45,994 nt of DNA. Source: a virus. This document shows, in pieces, positions 1 to 9,700 of this stretch; the first letter of the stretch is position 1, and each line of letters starts with the position of its first letter. The position numbers and the translations under genes were made by a program. A model generated the notes under the pieces. It was given only the letters and a program-made list of their open reading frames with translations. It had not been told where the DNA came from and ran no database searches. Location: positions 1 to 45,994 of IMG/VR virus record IMGVR_UViG_3300043411_002184; one strand, given 5' to 3'.

Positions 1-64
1 TGTAGGATTAGATCAGAAGCTGGCTGATATGATGTTTGCTAAGATTAAGAAGGTGCAAGAATGA
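1..64 (+). CDS. C-terminal end of a gene cut by the window edge
   Basis: Only the last 20 codons are visible, ending in TGA at 62-64. The stop overlaps the next start as ATGA, so the two genes are probably translationally coupled. The visible peptide is short, lysine-rich and likely helical. In T4 the gene before the tube-cap gene 48 is the tape measure gene 29, but the fragment is too short to identify. Confidence 0.6.
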   Translation, partial: VGLDQKLADMMFAKIKKVQE

Positions 65-1740
65 GTTCGGCATTAGTTGATAATTTACAAGCGAAATCAT
101 CGGCTCTTTCCGCCAGGCTACTTGACGCTGTTGAGTTAAGTGAAGCGTATAATGCAAAAATTGCGGCAATAGATCCTGCAGATAAAGATGCTAATTCCAA
201 GATTGAAGCACTAATAGTACAAAGGAATGAAGGATATGCGGCGGCAAAAGCTGCTGTTGCTGCAGCTGATAGAGAATATAAAGACGCTATTATCGAAATT
301 AATAATAATGGAACATCACAAGATATCTCAGAATGTAATGTTATTGTTTCGGCACAAACAACTTTTGGGGCTGATGTAATAAAACCGCGAGCCGATGCAG
401 CCAAAGCCGCATTCATTGATAATATTGCAGCTAAAAGAGCCGAAATAGGAACCACTTCTCCAGAGTCTAAACCGGAGCCAAAAGTAGAATCTCCTACTGC
501 ACCTACAACTCCTGCAGAAGTCAAAGAAACTTTGCCACCGGCAGAAAGTTCTGTCGGTGTTGGAACAGATAAGTTTGGTAATAAGGTTGAGGAAAGTCTT
601 AGAAGTGTAAACAATAGGTACGGTGCTGAAATTCCGTTCGCTAAACACTCGGCTTTGAGTCCGTTGTTTAAAGAATTGCAATATCCACTGGCTGTTGGTC
701 AATCCCAAGGTCTAGTTACTAACTCGGTTATAAATGATATTATTAAAAACAAAGTAGGTCCAGATAAACATCAGGCTTCTGCTGGTTCAGTTAATCAAGC
801 TACTGGTGCCACAGAACCAAGAGATGATAAATCACATCTTGTTACTCTTGAAGATAAAGAGGGAGCTTTAGTAGAATTTTTGGTGATGCCTGAAATAACA
901 GAGCAGCGTGGTGTGGCTTACGAACCTGTTGCACCTCCGCAATTTCCCGGCGCCTTTCAAAAGTATAAGGGGACTGAGAGCGTTCAGTGGACCATTAATG
1001 CTACATTTATTTCTAGAACTTCTAAAGAAGCCACTGAAAATCTTACAAATTTAAATATACTGCGTGGTTGGACAATGCCATATTTTGGCAGCAAAATTAC
1101 CACTTCAAGTAATGAGAAAATAAGAAATAAACTAGGTGCACCTCCTCCAGTATTAATTTTTAAAGGTCTACGACAGGCCATGATTGGACCTGTACCAGTA
1201 GTTATCACATCGCTAAATTGGAGTTGGCCAAGAGATGTGGATTATATTCCAGCATCTGCACCTTCTGGCGGTTTAGTAAATGTCCCATTTCCAACAGTAA
1301 TGACAGTGGCCATTAATATAGTAGAAAGCTTTAGTACTGAGCAGTTTAATAACTTTGATCTCCAAGCTTATAGAATGGGCCGATTTGAAGAAGCTTTTGG
1401 TGGTAAGGATGATGGGTATGTTGGAAATGAAAACACTATCGAAAAGTTTGCAAAACTAAGCAAAAGTGTAACAGAACCAGCTCAAGTAATAGCCGGTGCG
1501 GGTAATCTCGCAAAAGACAAACTTCTTAAAGAAGAAACTACCTTAGGAATTTGTGAACGAAAATTTGCCGAAAGTCAATACGTGAATTCAACGGTTCAAA
1601 CTATGATAACACCGTCGTCAATTCCTAGTTCACAGGAAAGCATCAACAAACATTTACGGAAACCTTTCTCTGATCTTTTAAAGATAAACAGCGTAAATCC
1701 ATTTCCGCCTGGCCAAAGTGCAAATCCAACCCCGCCTTAA
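61..1740 (+). CDS. Baseplate tail-tube cap/initiator-like protein (gp48/gp54 type)
   Basis: A 559-residue structural protein. Residues 1-135 are alanine-rich and helical, followed by a proline/glutamate-rich linker at about 138-165. The C-terminal half carries the recognisable part: a segment around residues 275-300 (VEFLVMPEITEQR), an LRGWTMPYFG segment near 335-345, and LGAPPPVLIF followed by PVVITSLNWSWPRDVDYIP at about 357-395. This resembles the tube-cap family of T4-like phages, where a GAPP-VL segment precedes PVV-TSL and P-DVDYI. In T4, gp48 and gp54 sit on the central hub and start tube polymerisation. The start is the ATG overlapping the upstream stop (ATGA). It lies directly before the gp53-like gene, as expected for a baseplate cluster. 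The long helical N-terminus is not part of T4 gp48 or gp54 and its role is unknown. Confidence 0.6.
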   Translation: MSSALVDNLQAKSSALSARLLDAVELSEAYNAKIAAIDPADKDANSKIEALIVQRNEGYAAAKAAVAAADREYKDAIIEINNNGTSQDISECNVIVSAQTTFGADVIKPRADAAKAAFIDNIAAKRAEIGTTSPESKPEPKVESPTAPTTPAEVKETLPPAESSVGVGTDKFGNKVEESLRSVNNRYGAEIPFAKHSALSPLFKELQYPLAVGQSQGLVTNSVINDIIKNKVGPDKHQASAGSVNQATGATEPRDDKSHLVTLEDKEGALVEFLVMPEITEQRGVAYEPVAPPQFPGAFQKYKGTESVQWTINATFISRTSKEATENLTNLNILRGWTMPYFGSKITTSSNEKIRNKLGAPPPVLIFKGLRQAMIGPVPVVITSLNWSWPRDVDYIPASAPSGGLVNVPFPTVMTVAINIVESFSTEQFNNFDLQAYRMGRFEEAFGGKDDGYVGNENTIEKFAKLSKSVTEPAQVIAGAGNLAKDKLLKEETTLGICERKFAESQYVNSTVQTMITPSSIPSSQESINKHLRKPFSDLLKINSVNPFPPGQSANPTPP

Positions 1741-1752
1741 AGGATTTTAAAC

Positions 1753-2124
1753 ATGTCAGAATTAAACAGTGTGCTAAACAAAAACTCAAGGTACGTGAGT
1801 GGTGGAAGAACAGAAGTTAACCCAACCGCATTAGAGTGGTGGGAGCGTATCCCTTTACCAGTAAATAAAGATGACACTGTTTATGTAGTAGAAAAAAGAT
1901 TTGAGGGTCGCTTAGATCAAATTGCTGCAGTATACCTTGGCGAACCAAGGTATTGGTGGGTTATTGCGCAATACAATAATATTCTGGATCCGTATTCAGA
2001 AATTTCTGAAGGCGCAATTTTGTATATTCCAAAAATTGAAAAGGTTAAAGCTTTGATGTCCGGTAAGACTGGTGGATATCCATCAGAGCGTGAAGTCCCA
2101 TTATCAATATTACCAATAGTTTAA
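1753..2124 (+). CDS. 53: Baseplate wedge protein gp53-like (LysM-like fold)
   Basis: A 123-residue protein. Residues about 45-95 read as a LysM-like module: a beta strand with 'FEGRLDQIAAVYLGEPRYWW', then 'VIAQYNNILDP' and a closing 'GAILYIP' strand. This is how phage baseplate LysM proteins and T4 gp53 look. T4 gp53 joins wedges around the hub during baseplate assembly. The start is preceded by AAAGG at about 1740, and the next gene begins 2 bases after the stop. The assignment rests on the LysM pattern and on its place beside gp5 and gp25 candidates. It is shorter than T4 gp53 (196 residues). Confidence 0.7.
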   Translation: MSELNSVLNKNSRYVSGGRTEVNPTALEWWERIPLPVNKDDTVYVVEKRFEGRLDQIAAVYLGEPRYWWVIAQYNNILDPYSEISEGAILYIPKIEKVKALMSGKTGGYPSEREVPLSILPIV

Positions 2125-2125
2125 A

Positions 2126-4309
2126 ATGGCAAAACCTCCAGGTACATTTCTCCCAAACCCACTAGATAAATTTCAGAGCTATTCAGTACATTACGTAATG
2201 GTAGCTTGTCGTACTACGGTTGCGGCGGAAGCCTTTGCGGCGTCAAATGATGAGATTGAAAATATGCCATCCTCATCATTACAAGCTATATCTAATACTA
2301 AAAGTCTTGGGGATCCAGTTAATGTTCCTGGGCATCCTAACGCTAAAGACGTATATCTTGTTTTAGATACACGACGCTTCTCACAATTCACTGTCGAAAA
2401 TTTAAAGTATGACGTCCTTATTAACGGTCTACAAACCGGTGCCTCTACTTCTAATTTAGCGACACAATTAGAAATGACAATTCTGGATAGCGTTGGAATT
2501 TCATTTGCCAATTTTATGCAGTGGCTTTTAAATGATCAAATGAAGACCAACTTTGATGGCATTATTTTTATGTTGCGCATCATCTTTGTCGGACACAATG
2601 TAGATGGAACTTCAGAAACAGTCCAGTCTGAAACTATTCCAATGATTCTAGCCAGAATGGATATTAATCTCGACTATGCAAAAGGTGCATATAATCTAGA
2701 ATTTTATCCTAATATGAATTTTAAAGTATCGAAGCTTGATAGGTATATGACTATCTCTACTGCTACCACTTGTAAAACCAGCGGCACTGGTAATACACTT
2801 GGCACGGCAATTCAAAGTTTCGAAGATTCTTTGAATCACGAAGCAAATATTTACTATTCTAAAATTCAAAAGATTTTAGGTCTAATGGATGAAAATGGAG
2901 TAATGAAGGGAAAAGCCAGAGGACGACCAGTAAAGTATATGATTACTTTACCTGTCGGAGAAAATGACGATCAGAATTGGAACCTCTATCCAATGAAAGG
3001 TCCTTCTATTGGATCTGCTGAAGAACTAAAATTTCCGAAGGTTGGAGCCGCTTCGGCCGAACAGAAAGACGAAAAAACTGGAAATGTTATAAACACTTTT
3101 GTGGCTGCCGATGCCGGTCGACTTATTACAGACGTTATAGATAAAATGCTAAGCCAAGTTCCAAGAATCTCAAAACTTGGAAACTTTCAAAGTACAGATG
3201 TTAATGATGAAAAAGCTGAAGTAATTTTCTACAAACAGGTCGTTGGCATCTCAAGTGACGATGATCAAATTATTGTTCATATTGATATTGTAGAATTTAA
3301 GGTGACTAACGTGTTTGCTGCTAGAGCCGAAAAGGCCAAAGCACAATCAGCCAATAATAGCGATCCACATTATTATGAAGTTAAGGATGAAGAAAGTAAT
3401 CTTATCAGGCGCGTTCCACGAGATTTTTTTGAATATGATTTTATCTTTACCGGAAAGAATAAAGACATTTTGAATTTTGATATTAAGATGCAGGATTTTC
3501 AAATGCTTTTAGCCGGCAACCTGAAAATCGGTGATTCAGAAACACGTCAAGTGTCAAACAAAAATGGAGATATTGTACCAGTAGACTTTTCTAAAATAGA
3601 TGAGCTAATATCCATGAGGGAATATGATCCACTACCAATACCATTTGATAGTGCTAAAGCATTAAAAAACTTTTCAGATTATGGTGACATAGGCCAAACA
3701 AAAGAAGCTGCAAAGACAGATAGAGAGAATGCCCAAAAGTATACTTCCAATCTATCAAAGTTTTATGCATCATGTGCCACTAGTGCGGTGATAACCATTA
3801 AAGGTAATCCAGATATTATGCATAAGTTTAATATTGGAAAATCTCCACCACACGGTGGAATTATAAAATCGACACCAGAACCATATAAAGATGCTTCTAA
3901 AAAAAGAACACCTAATGCGACTACAAATTTTCAAGGAGCAAAAAAAGCGTATAGAGAGGCATTAGAACAGAATATTCTAAAATCTAATCCGACATTTAAT
4001 CCGACAGTCTCTAAAACTTCTAAAACTTCTAAAGGATCTTTTACTGTCAAAGCCCAGGCACTAAGTGAAAAAAGTTATGCAGTATGTCCTGTCTATGTTC
4101 GCATTAATGTCAAGGGCCCTAATGTAGATTTTAAAACTAATACACTCTTGAGTGACGATATGACACAAAGCGATGTATTAACAGATAATTTCTATACTGT
4201 CATGAAAGTGACTAATAATATTTCAGGGCATAATTTTACTCAAGAGTTAGAACTTTATGTTCACAATATTTTCGGCACTACTAAAAATAAACCAGAGAAC
4301 AAAAAATGA
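2126..4309 (+). CDS. Putative baseplate hub protein (gp27 position)
   Basis: A 727-residue protein with no motif I can name. It starts 2 bases after the gp53-like gene and overlaps the gp5-like spike gene by ATGA, so it belongs to the hub operon. In T4-like and VgrG systems the spike (gp5) is carried by the hub protein gp27, and the position and mixed alpha/beta composition make a gp27-like hub plausible. Visible features are a conserved-looking N-terminal beta region to about residue 210, a central region, and a lysine/serine/threonine-rich stretch at about 590-645 that looks like a flexible linker. The last roughly 80 residues return to a beta-rich pattern. No transmembrane segment or signal peptide is seen. 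The hub role is inferred from context only. Confidence 0.4.
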   Translation: MAKPPGTFLPNPLDKFQSYSVHYVMVACRTTVAAEAFAASNDEIENMPSSSLQAISNTKSLGDPVNVPGHPNAKDVYLVLDTRRFSQFTVENLKYDVLINGLQTGASTSNLATQLEMTILDSVGISFANFMQWLLNDQMKTNFDGIIFMLRIIFVGHNVDGTSETVQSETIPMILARMDINLDYAKGAYNLEFYPNMNFKVSKLDRYMTISTATTCKTSGTGNTLGTAIQSFEDSLNHEANIYYSKIQKILGLMDENGVMKGKARGRPVKYMITLPVGENDDQNWNLYPMKGPSIGSAEELKFPKVGAASAEQKDEKTGNVINTFVAADAGRLITDVIDKMLSQVPRISKLGNFQSTDVNDEKAEVIFYKQVVGISSDDDQIIVHIDIVEFKVTNVFAARAEKAKAQSANNSDPHYYEVKDEESNLIRRVPRDFFEYDFIFTGKNKDILNFDIKMQDFQMLLAGNLKIGDSETRQVSNKNGDIVPVDFSKIDELISMREYDPLPIPFDSAKALKNFSDYGDIGQTKEAAKTDRENAQKYTSNLSKFYASCATSAVITIKGNPDIMHKFNIGKSPPHGGIIKSTPEPYKDASKKRTPNATTNFQGAKKAYREALEQNILKSNPTFNPTVSKTSKTSKGSFTVKAQALSEKSYAVCPVYVRINVKGPNVDFKTNTLLSDDMTQSDVLTDNFYTVMKVTNNISGHNFTQELELYVHNIFGTTKNKPENKK

Positions 4310-5430
4310 GAACACTCCCTCCATTTGTCGATGGTATAGTTATTGATACATCAGATCCACAAGAGATGGGTCGAATGAAAGTTTGGTGTCCTGCAATAGA
4401 TGGAGACAATGCTATTGTAGAAAATTTGCCGTGGGTTAAATACATAAGTCCATTAGCCGGTCAAGCCGATAGTTATCCAGCCGGTGGTTCGGCATCTGCT
4501 TCAACTGGTCCGGTGTCATATGGATTCTGGGCTATTCCTAAAGTTGGGGCTAGAGTGGTAATTGGATTCCTTTATGGCGATAGTAACCTTAGAATGTATA
4601 TGGGATCATTTTTTAATGATCACGGAAATCGATCTTTACCTGCCGGAAGGAATGCCGTTGGAGGTGCACCAACTTCAGACTCAGAAGAAATTATTGAACC
4701 AACCACTTCAAATCTAAAGGCACAATTTCAAAATAAGCTTTCAGACCCTATCGCACAGACTCGTGGTGTTTATGAGCGTCAAGTAGCTCAACCGAGAACT
4801 GAAAAAGACGATACCGAGGGTTATTCTGTACGAGTTGTAGAAATTCCTGAGGGTGATCCAGGGACAAGCAATCTAGATCCTCAGACCTATTGTATTACTA
4901 CGCCCGGAAGACATTCTATAATCATGCAGGATAATCCAAAGTTTGCAAGACTAAGGATCAAAACTGCAGAAGGTCATCAAGTAATATTTGATGATGCTAA
5001 TGAACGTATATATGTTTCTACAAGTAGAGGTAGAACTTGGATAGAAATGGATGTTGACGGACATGTACATTTGTATGCTGCTGAATCTATTAGCATGTCT
5101 GCAGGCAAGAACTTTAATTTGCAAGCATTAGGAAATATTACCTTATCGGCTGGTGGTAGCGTAGATATTTCGGCTAAAGGACATGCCAGAATTTCAGCAT
5201 GTGATGATGTTTCTTTATCAGGAGATGGTGGAGTCAATTTAACTTCTGGATCAGAATTTAATATTTTGGCTGCATCAAATATTATTGTAAGCGGATCTAG
5301 AATAGATTTAAATGGGCCAACTGCTATAGAAGCACCGTGTGCAGGCAAACCAGATATAGTTCCAAGCCATGAACCGTGGGCGGGAAGACCCGTCAGTACT
5401 TCTAAACGAGGAAAGAACTGGCGACCGTAA
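4306..5430 (+). CDS. 5: Baseplate central spike, gp5-like, without lysozyme domain
   Basis: A 374-residue protein. Residues 1-110 form an OB-fold typical of gp5/VgrG spikes: 'DPQEMGRMKVWCP', then 'PKVGARVVIGFLYGD'. After a linker (about 120-185) comes a gp5-type C-terminal region: 'TPGRHSIIMQD', 'GHQVIFDD', 'TWIEMDVDGHVHLYA' and then short repeating strands (SISMSAG, NITLSAG, VDISAKG, VSLSGDG) that match a triple-stranded beta-helix needle. The end holds an HEPW motif seen in T4-like gp5 proteins. T4 gp5 has a lysozyme domain between the OB-fold and the helix; here that gap is filled only by a linker, so the spike should puncture but not digest peptidoglycan. It overlaps the hub candidate by ATGA. 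Confidence 0.8.
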   Translation: MRTLPPFVDGIVIDTSDPQEMGRMKVWCPAIDGDNAIVENLPWVKYISPLAGQADSYPAGGSASASTGPVSYGFWAIPKVGARVVIGFLYGDSNLRMYMGSFFNDHGNRSLPAGRNAVGGAPTSDSEEIIEPTTSNLKAQFQNKLSDPIAQTRGVYERQVAQPRTEKDDTEGYSVRVVEIPEGDPGTSNLDPQTYCITTPGRHSIIMQDNPKFARLRIKTAEGHQVIFDDANERIYVSTSRGRTWIEMDVDGHVHLYAAESISMSAGKNFNLQALGNITLSAGGSVDISAKGHARISACDDVSLSGDGGVNLTSGSEFNILAASNIIVSGSRIDLNGPTAIEAPCAGKPDIVPSHEPWAGRPVSTSKRGKNWRP

Positions 5431-5458
5431 ATAGGTCTAAGATCAAAAGGATTTCATA

Positions 5459-5839
5459 ATGACACGTGCCGTCTATAAAGGTTTTTCGACCTTCACTAAC
5501 TTAGAAAAAAGAGGTAAGACTTTTATTACTACAGGGGCAGAGACAATCAAGAGAGACCTACTTAACCATATTTATTGTATCCCGGGCGAAAGGGTTATGA
5601 GGCCAACATTTGGAACAAGAATCCCATTACTCGCCTTTCAACCGCTAGATCAACAAACTATCAATATCATTAAAGAAGATCTTACAAAAGTCTTTAATGC
5701 CGATAATAGAGTAAGATTGATTGATATGGCTATTCTGCCGCTGCCGGATAATAACGCCATTACGGCTTTAGTGGATATTGAATATCTTGGTTTAGGAGTA
5801 AGTGAAACAATGAAAATGGAATTTAAGGTTGGATCATGA
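5459..5839 (+). CDS. 25: Baseplate wedge protein gp25-like
   Basis: A 126-residue protein of the gp25/IraD-like family, the wedge component conserved from T4 to type VI secretion (TssE). The typical pattern is present: a DLLNHIYCIPGERVMRPTFGT segment at about 42-60, where the conserved E-P-R turn of the family lies, then 'FQPLDQQTINIIKEDLTKVF' and a VDIEYLGLG strand near the end. Length agrees with T4 gp25 (132 residues). AAAAGG precedes the start, and a CGTAAATA sequence at 5426-5433 is a weak late-promoter candidate. Its stop overlaps the following LRR gene (ATGA at 5836), which couples the accessory gene to baseplate translation. Confidence 0.85.
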   Translation: MTRAVYKGFSTFTNLEKRGKTFITTGAETIKRDLLNHIYCIPGERVMRPTFGTRIPLLAFQPLDQQTINIIKEDLTKVFNADNRVRLIDMAILPLPDNNAITALVDIEYLGLGVSETMKMEFKVGS

Positions 5840-6303
5840 AAGTAAGTGAATTATTTGAAGAGACAGAAAGAAGTATTCTTACGGTAATGGGGCAACAGCC
5901 AGATCGCATTGCAGGTGACTTCACATGTGCTGGTAAATCTCTTATATCATTAGAAGGAGCACCTCGAGTGGTTACTGGATCTTTCTATTGTCAAAGAAAT
6001 TACATTGATAGTCTAGATCATGTGCCTGAATCAATGAACTATCTTAATTTCTACGAAAATGAATTAGAATCTTTACATAACATTCATAAGAAGATTAAAC
6101 ACTGCACCATCGGTGGTTTCGAAAAGAATCCAATCAAGTCACATGTGCTTGGATTACTTTTGATCGAAGGGTTAAATCACGTTTATTTTGATATACATCA
6201 CTTAGCTAAGATCATAAATGATCATCTTAAAGGCGATCGTGATGTCTTCGCATGTCAAGAAGAATTAATAGAAGCAGGATTTGAGGACTATGCACAATTA
6301 TGA
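5836..6303 (+). CDS. Leucine-rich-repeat-like phage accessory protein (paralogue of 10333-10866)
   Basis: A 155-residue protein. Residues about 20-85 carry short repeats of the form 'SLEGAPRVV-G-F-C--N', a phage LRR-like pattern with about 20 residues per unit. The C-terminal region (about 105-155) is a separate helical part ending in DVFACQEELIEAGFEDYAQL, nearly identical to the end of the paralogue at 10333-10866. The N-terminus MKVSELFEE matches the MKVHEL starts of two neighbours. It overlaps gp25 and the next gene by ATGA. No catalytic motif is visible. Similar repeats occur in accessory proteins of large myoviruses, but I know of no proven function. The conserved tail suggests it binds the same partner as its paralogue. 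Confidence 0.7.
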   Translation: MKVSELFEETERSILTVMGQQPDRIAGDFTCAGKSLISLEGAPRVVTGSFYCQRNYIDSLDHVPESMNYLNFYENELESLHNIHKKIKHCTIGGFEKNPIKSHVLGLLLIEGLNHVYFDIHHLAKIINDHLKGDRDVFACQEELIEAGFEDYAQL

Positions 6304-6725
6304 AAGTACATGAACTTCTAAACCTCCATGAAGAATTTGTTCATAAAGAATTAAAAGCGGGTTCTCTTACCTATGGTTGGAAGGATGATTTAGAAGAGGA
6401 AGAACATAAAGGATATATTCCCAAAGGCTATTCAAAAAGAGTTTTAGAACTTGGCGGTATCTATGCTAATACTCCTGGTCAAGGTCAAGGAGAAACCTTG
6501 ATGAAGTATTTTCTTTCCTCTCCAGAAGCTAAATCTGCCGAATTAATCTTTTTAGATCCATTTCCAGGTTTAGGTCCAAATTTTAAATCTGGTGTTTCCG
6601 ATGAAGATCAGATTAAGATGCTTCAAAAATTTTATAGAAGATTTGGATTTAGAAACAATCCTAAAGGGACTAGGATGTGGCTTGTCCAAAAAGGAACAAT
6701 TCCAGAAGACCGCCTTCCTACATAA
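6300..6725 (+). CDS. GNAT-like acetyltransferase, small accessory gene
   Basis: A 141-residue protein with a GNAT-like layout. 'LGGIYANTPGQGQGETLMKYFL' at about residues 50-72 resembles motif A, in which a G-x-G-x-G turn binds the acetyl-CoA pyrophosphate. 'AELIFLDPFPG' is the following strand, and 'KMLQKFYRRFGFRN' near residues 108-121 is a typical motif B ending (K-FY-r-GF). The N-terminus MKVHELLNLHEE shares the start seen in the two LRR proteins. It overlaps the LRR gene by ATGA and is followed by gp6. A substrate cannot be inferred. If real, it may acetylate a host or virion component. The family call rests on motif appearance only. Confidence 0.6.
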   Translation: MKVHELLNLHEEFVHKELKAGSLTYGWKDDLEEEEHKGYIPKGYSKRVLELGGIYANTPGQGQGETLMKYFLSSPEAKSAELIFLDPFPGLGPNFKSGVSDEDQIKMLQKFYRRFGFRNNPKGTRMWLVQKGTIPEDRLPT

Positions 6726-6728
6726 ATA
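6721..6728 (+). promoter_or_regulatory. T4-type late promoter candidate (CATAAATA) before gp6
   Basis: CATAAATA followed by GA lies 26 bases upstream of the gp6-like start and overlaps the stop codon of the GNAT-like gene. It differs by one base from the T4 late -10 element TATAAATA. The same CATAAATAGA form occurs before the giant gene at 10949. Confidence 0.5.
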
Positions 6729-6754
6729 GAAGATCAATATTTGGGATTTTCTAA

Positions 6755-9700
6755 ATGGCATTACGCACTACTTATTCTGCAGAATCTTGGACCGCGATTT
6801 ACACGGCATTTAATGCAGTCAGCTTTGTTTCGTATGGATACGACGAAATTCGACAGAGCATCCTTGACTACACCGCTACATATTATTCAGAGGTCTTTGA
6901 TGATTATCAGGCATCTTCTGAATTCATTGCCTTAATTGAATCATTTGCGTATATTGCAGAGCAATTAGCTTATCGTGTCGACATGGTCGCTCACGAGAAC
7001 TTTATTACTACTGCTCAGCGTAAACAATCTATTCTTAGGCTAGCTAAGTTAATCTCTTACAAAGCCACCAGAAATATTCCAGTCCGTGGCCTTGTTAAAC
7101 TTACTACAATTTCAACCTCTGAGCGCGTCTTAGATAGTCGAGGTGTAAATCTTGCAGGTCTTTCAATCACTTGGAATGATCCGAATAATCAAAATTGGAA
7201 AGAACAATTCATTCTGGTAATGAACAGGGTTCTCACTAATAGATTTGGACAACCACAAAAAACAGTTCAGATTGGCGATGTGGTAATGGACCTGTATTCA
7301 TTAAACAATGATGCTGCATCATTCAATAATGGTGTAATGGCATATACTGCTTCTACAGGCCTTGAGTCGTTTCCGATGGAGATCGTTCCGGCTGATATAG
7401 ACGAGAATGGCCCTTTCGAGCGTGAGCCAGATCTGGTTTCGACAATGTCTATTATCTATTCAAATGATGGAATAGGTGATGGATCTGATTATACTGGATT
7501 TTTGTTATTCACCAAACAAGGTGTTTTGACAAGGATTGACTACAGCATAGATGACCAATTGCCTGATCGCAAAATAGAATTTGCACCACAAAATGTTAAT
7601 CATACAGATGTCTGGGTTCAAAAATTAAATAATGATGGGAGCCTAGCCGAGCGCTGGAAGCAAGTTGATACTGTAAGCGAACAGAATTTAGTGTTCAACA
7701 ATGTTAGAACTACTAGAAACAAATTTGAAGTTGACACTTTAGAAAATGACAAGATTGCTGTGATCTTTGGAGACGGTGATTTTTCAAATGCACCACAAGG
7801 CAGTTTCAGATTTTGGATGAGACAATCTGAAAATAGAAGTCTAGTTGTTCAAAAGAATAAGATCACAAATGAATTCTTTGGATTCTCGTATACTTCGGCT
7901 ATTGGCAATACAGAGAATTGTGCAGCCACCTTTGCATTAACATCGACCTTGCAAAATGGCTCGGCCACAGAATCTATTGAACATATTCGCCGATCTGCAC
8001 CTTCTACTTACTATGCGCAAAATCGCATGGTCAATGGACAAGACTACAACACCTATCTTTTAAAAGATCCATCTATTCTCAGATTGAAAACTGTGAATAG
8101 AACTTTTGCCGGTCAACCAAAGTATATCGACTGGCATGATGCTTCAGGCCAATATGAGAATGTAAAGTTATTCGGAGACGATTCTGTTCTGAGATACCAA
8201 ATGGGAATCAACACCGTTTCTACTTCTGCTTCTGGTAAAAGTCTTATTGATGAGGTCATTGAACCGCTATTACGTTCTTCAGGTATAGTTAATACCTTAA
8301 TCAGAATTTCGGCTGATGATCCACTAACTAGAGGCATTGTAAGTTCCCCTAGACGAAAGTTTATTGAAGACAACCGTGGTTCTCGCTTCTATGATATTGA
8401 CGGTACTGAAGTTGCTGTTCTTGGTGCTGGCGATGGTTCACTAAAAGAGAAAACAGTGATGCAAGGCTTGATCGACCGTCATTGGTATGGTGAGCCATTA
8501 AGACAAGTTCTAGATTCTAATAATACTGTATTAGGCGTAATTCCAGATCCGAGCTTATTCCCAGAAGACGATAGTCGAATTTATGATGCTACATTGCCTA
8601 GAACTATCGACGGAGTAAACAAATATCCACCAGGTGATATTGGGTCTGGACTGCAACCTGTTTCACAACAGAATTATTTTGGTCTGCGATATCATCGGTT
8701 AATGTTAGGCATTGGTGAAGGAAGTATCGATTTATCTGCCGCAAATACTGCAGGCTCTGAATGGCTAATTAATAACTTTTGGCTGCCGAATGAAGTTTGG
8801 ACTATAGAAGTACAGGCTGATGGTTTGTCTTTAGCCGTAAGATCAAATTTAAGAGGAACCTTTCCGTCTGGTAAAATTGGAAGTGTATATGATATTCAGC
8901 CACAAGGTTTTTCGTCAAGTGCCCCAATGTTCCTTGTAACACAGGATATTTCGCCAAATGCCGTTAAGTTCGTTGCAGGTGATGCATTCATTCTAGATAC
9001 AAATTCGTCTGGTGTATTGTCGTCTAATTCTAGAACTTGGGGTTCTAATCCAATTAATTTAAACGGATGGTGGGAAGTCTTAAGTGCTACAATGATGCCA
9101 GACTATGCACTTGAAATTTTAGATCCACAAATCTTTACGACATCAAATGATTCTTCGCCAACAAATAATTTAAAACAACACAGTTGGATTATTTTTGTTC
9201 GGAAGATTAGACAGGCTAATTCAAATAACGTGATTGGGTATGAGATTCATCATCGTGATATGAAGTTGACTATTGAATCTCCAACTACTAAATTCTGGTA
9301 TAATGCCGTTGATCAATTATTAGACAATCAAACTAAGAAAAGAGTTTTTGACAACATCAAGATTCTCGGAAGCAACTTAGATACTAATGATCAAGTCTTA
9401 AAGAAGAATCAAATTTACGATGTGGTTGGTCCAATTGCTAATAACGAAGGCACAATCAATTTCAATAAATTAGAAATTGTCCCATCTGATCTTTTACAAG
9501 AAGATAGCTCAGGTGATTTAATTGCTGACAGATTATTGCAATTTGAAACCTTTGCTTCTGGAAGCTATGAATATTTCTTTGTAGATGCACCAACAGTAAT
9601 ATTGTCAGAAGCCGCAGAAGATCTTGCAATCGCTGCAGCATGGGAGCCTGGCAGTGCAGTTGATAATTCTAAGATCTATGGTCGAAATCTTAGAATGCCG

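Noticed and set aside
45-708. Antisense reading frames opposite the tube-cap-like gene
   Set aside because: Low-complexity composition mirrors the alanine-rich plus-strand helix; the plus-strand gene has coupling to both neighbours and family similarity.
5426-5433. CGTAAATA as a late promoter before gp25
   Set aside because: It differs from TATAAATA at two positions, and the gene can be read from the upstream operon; kept only as a remark.
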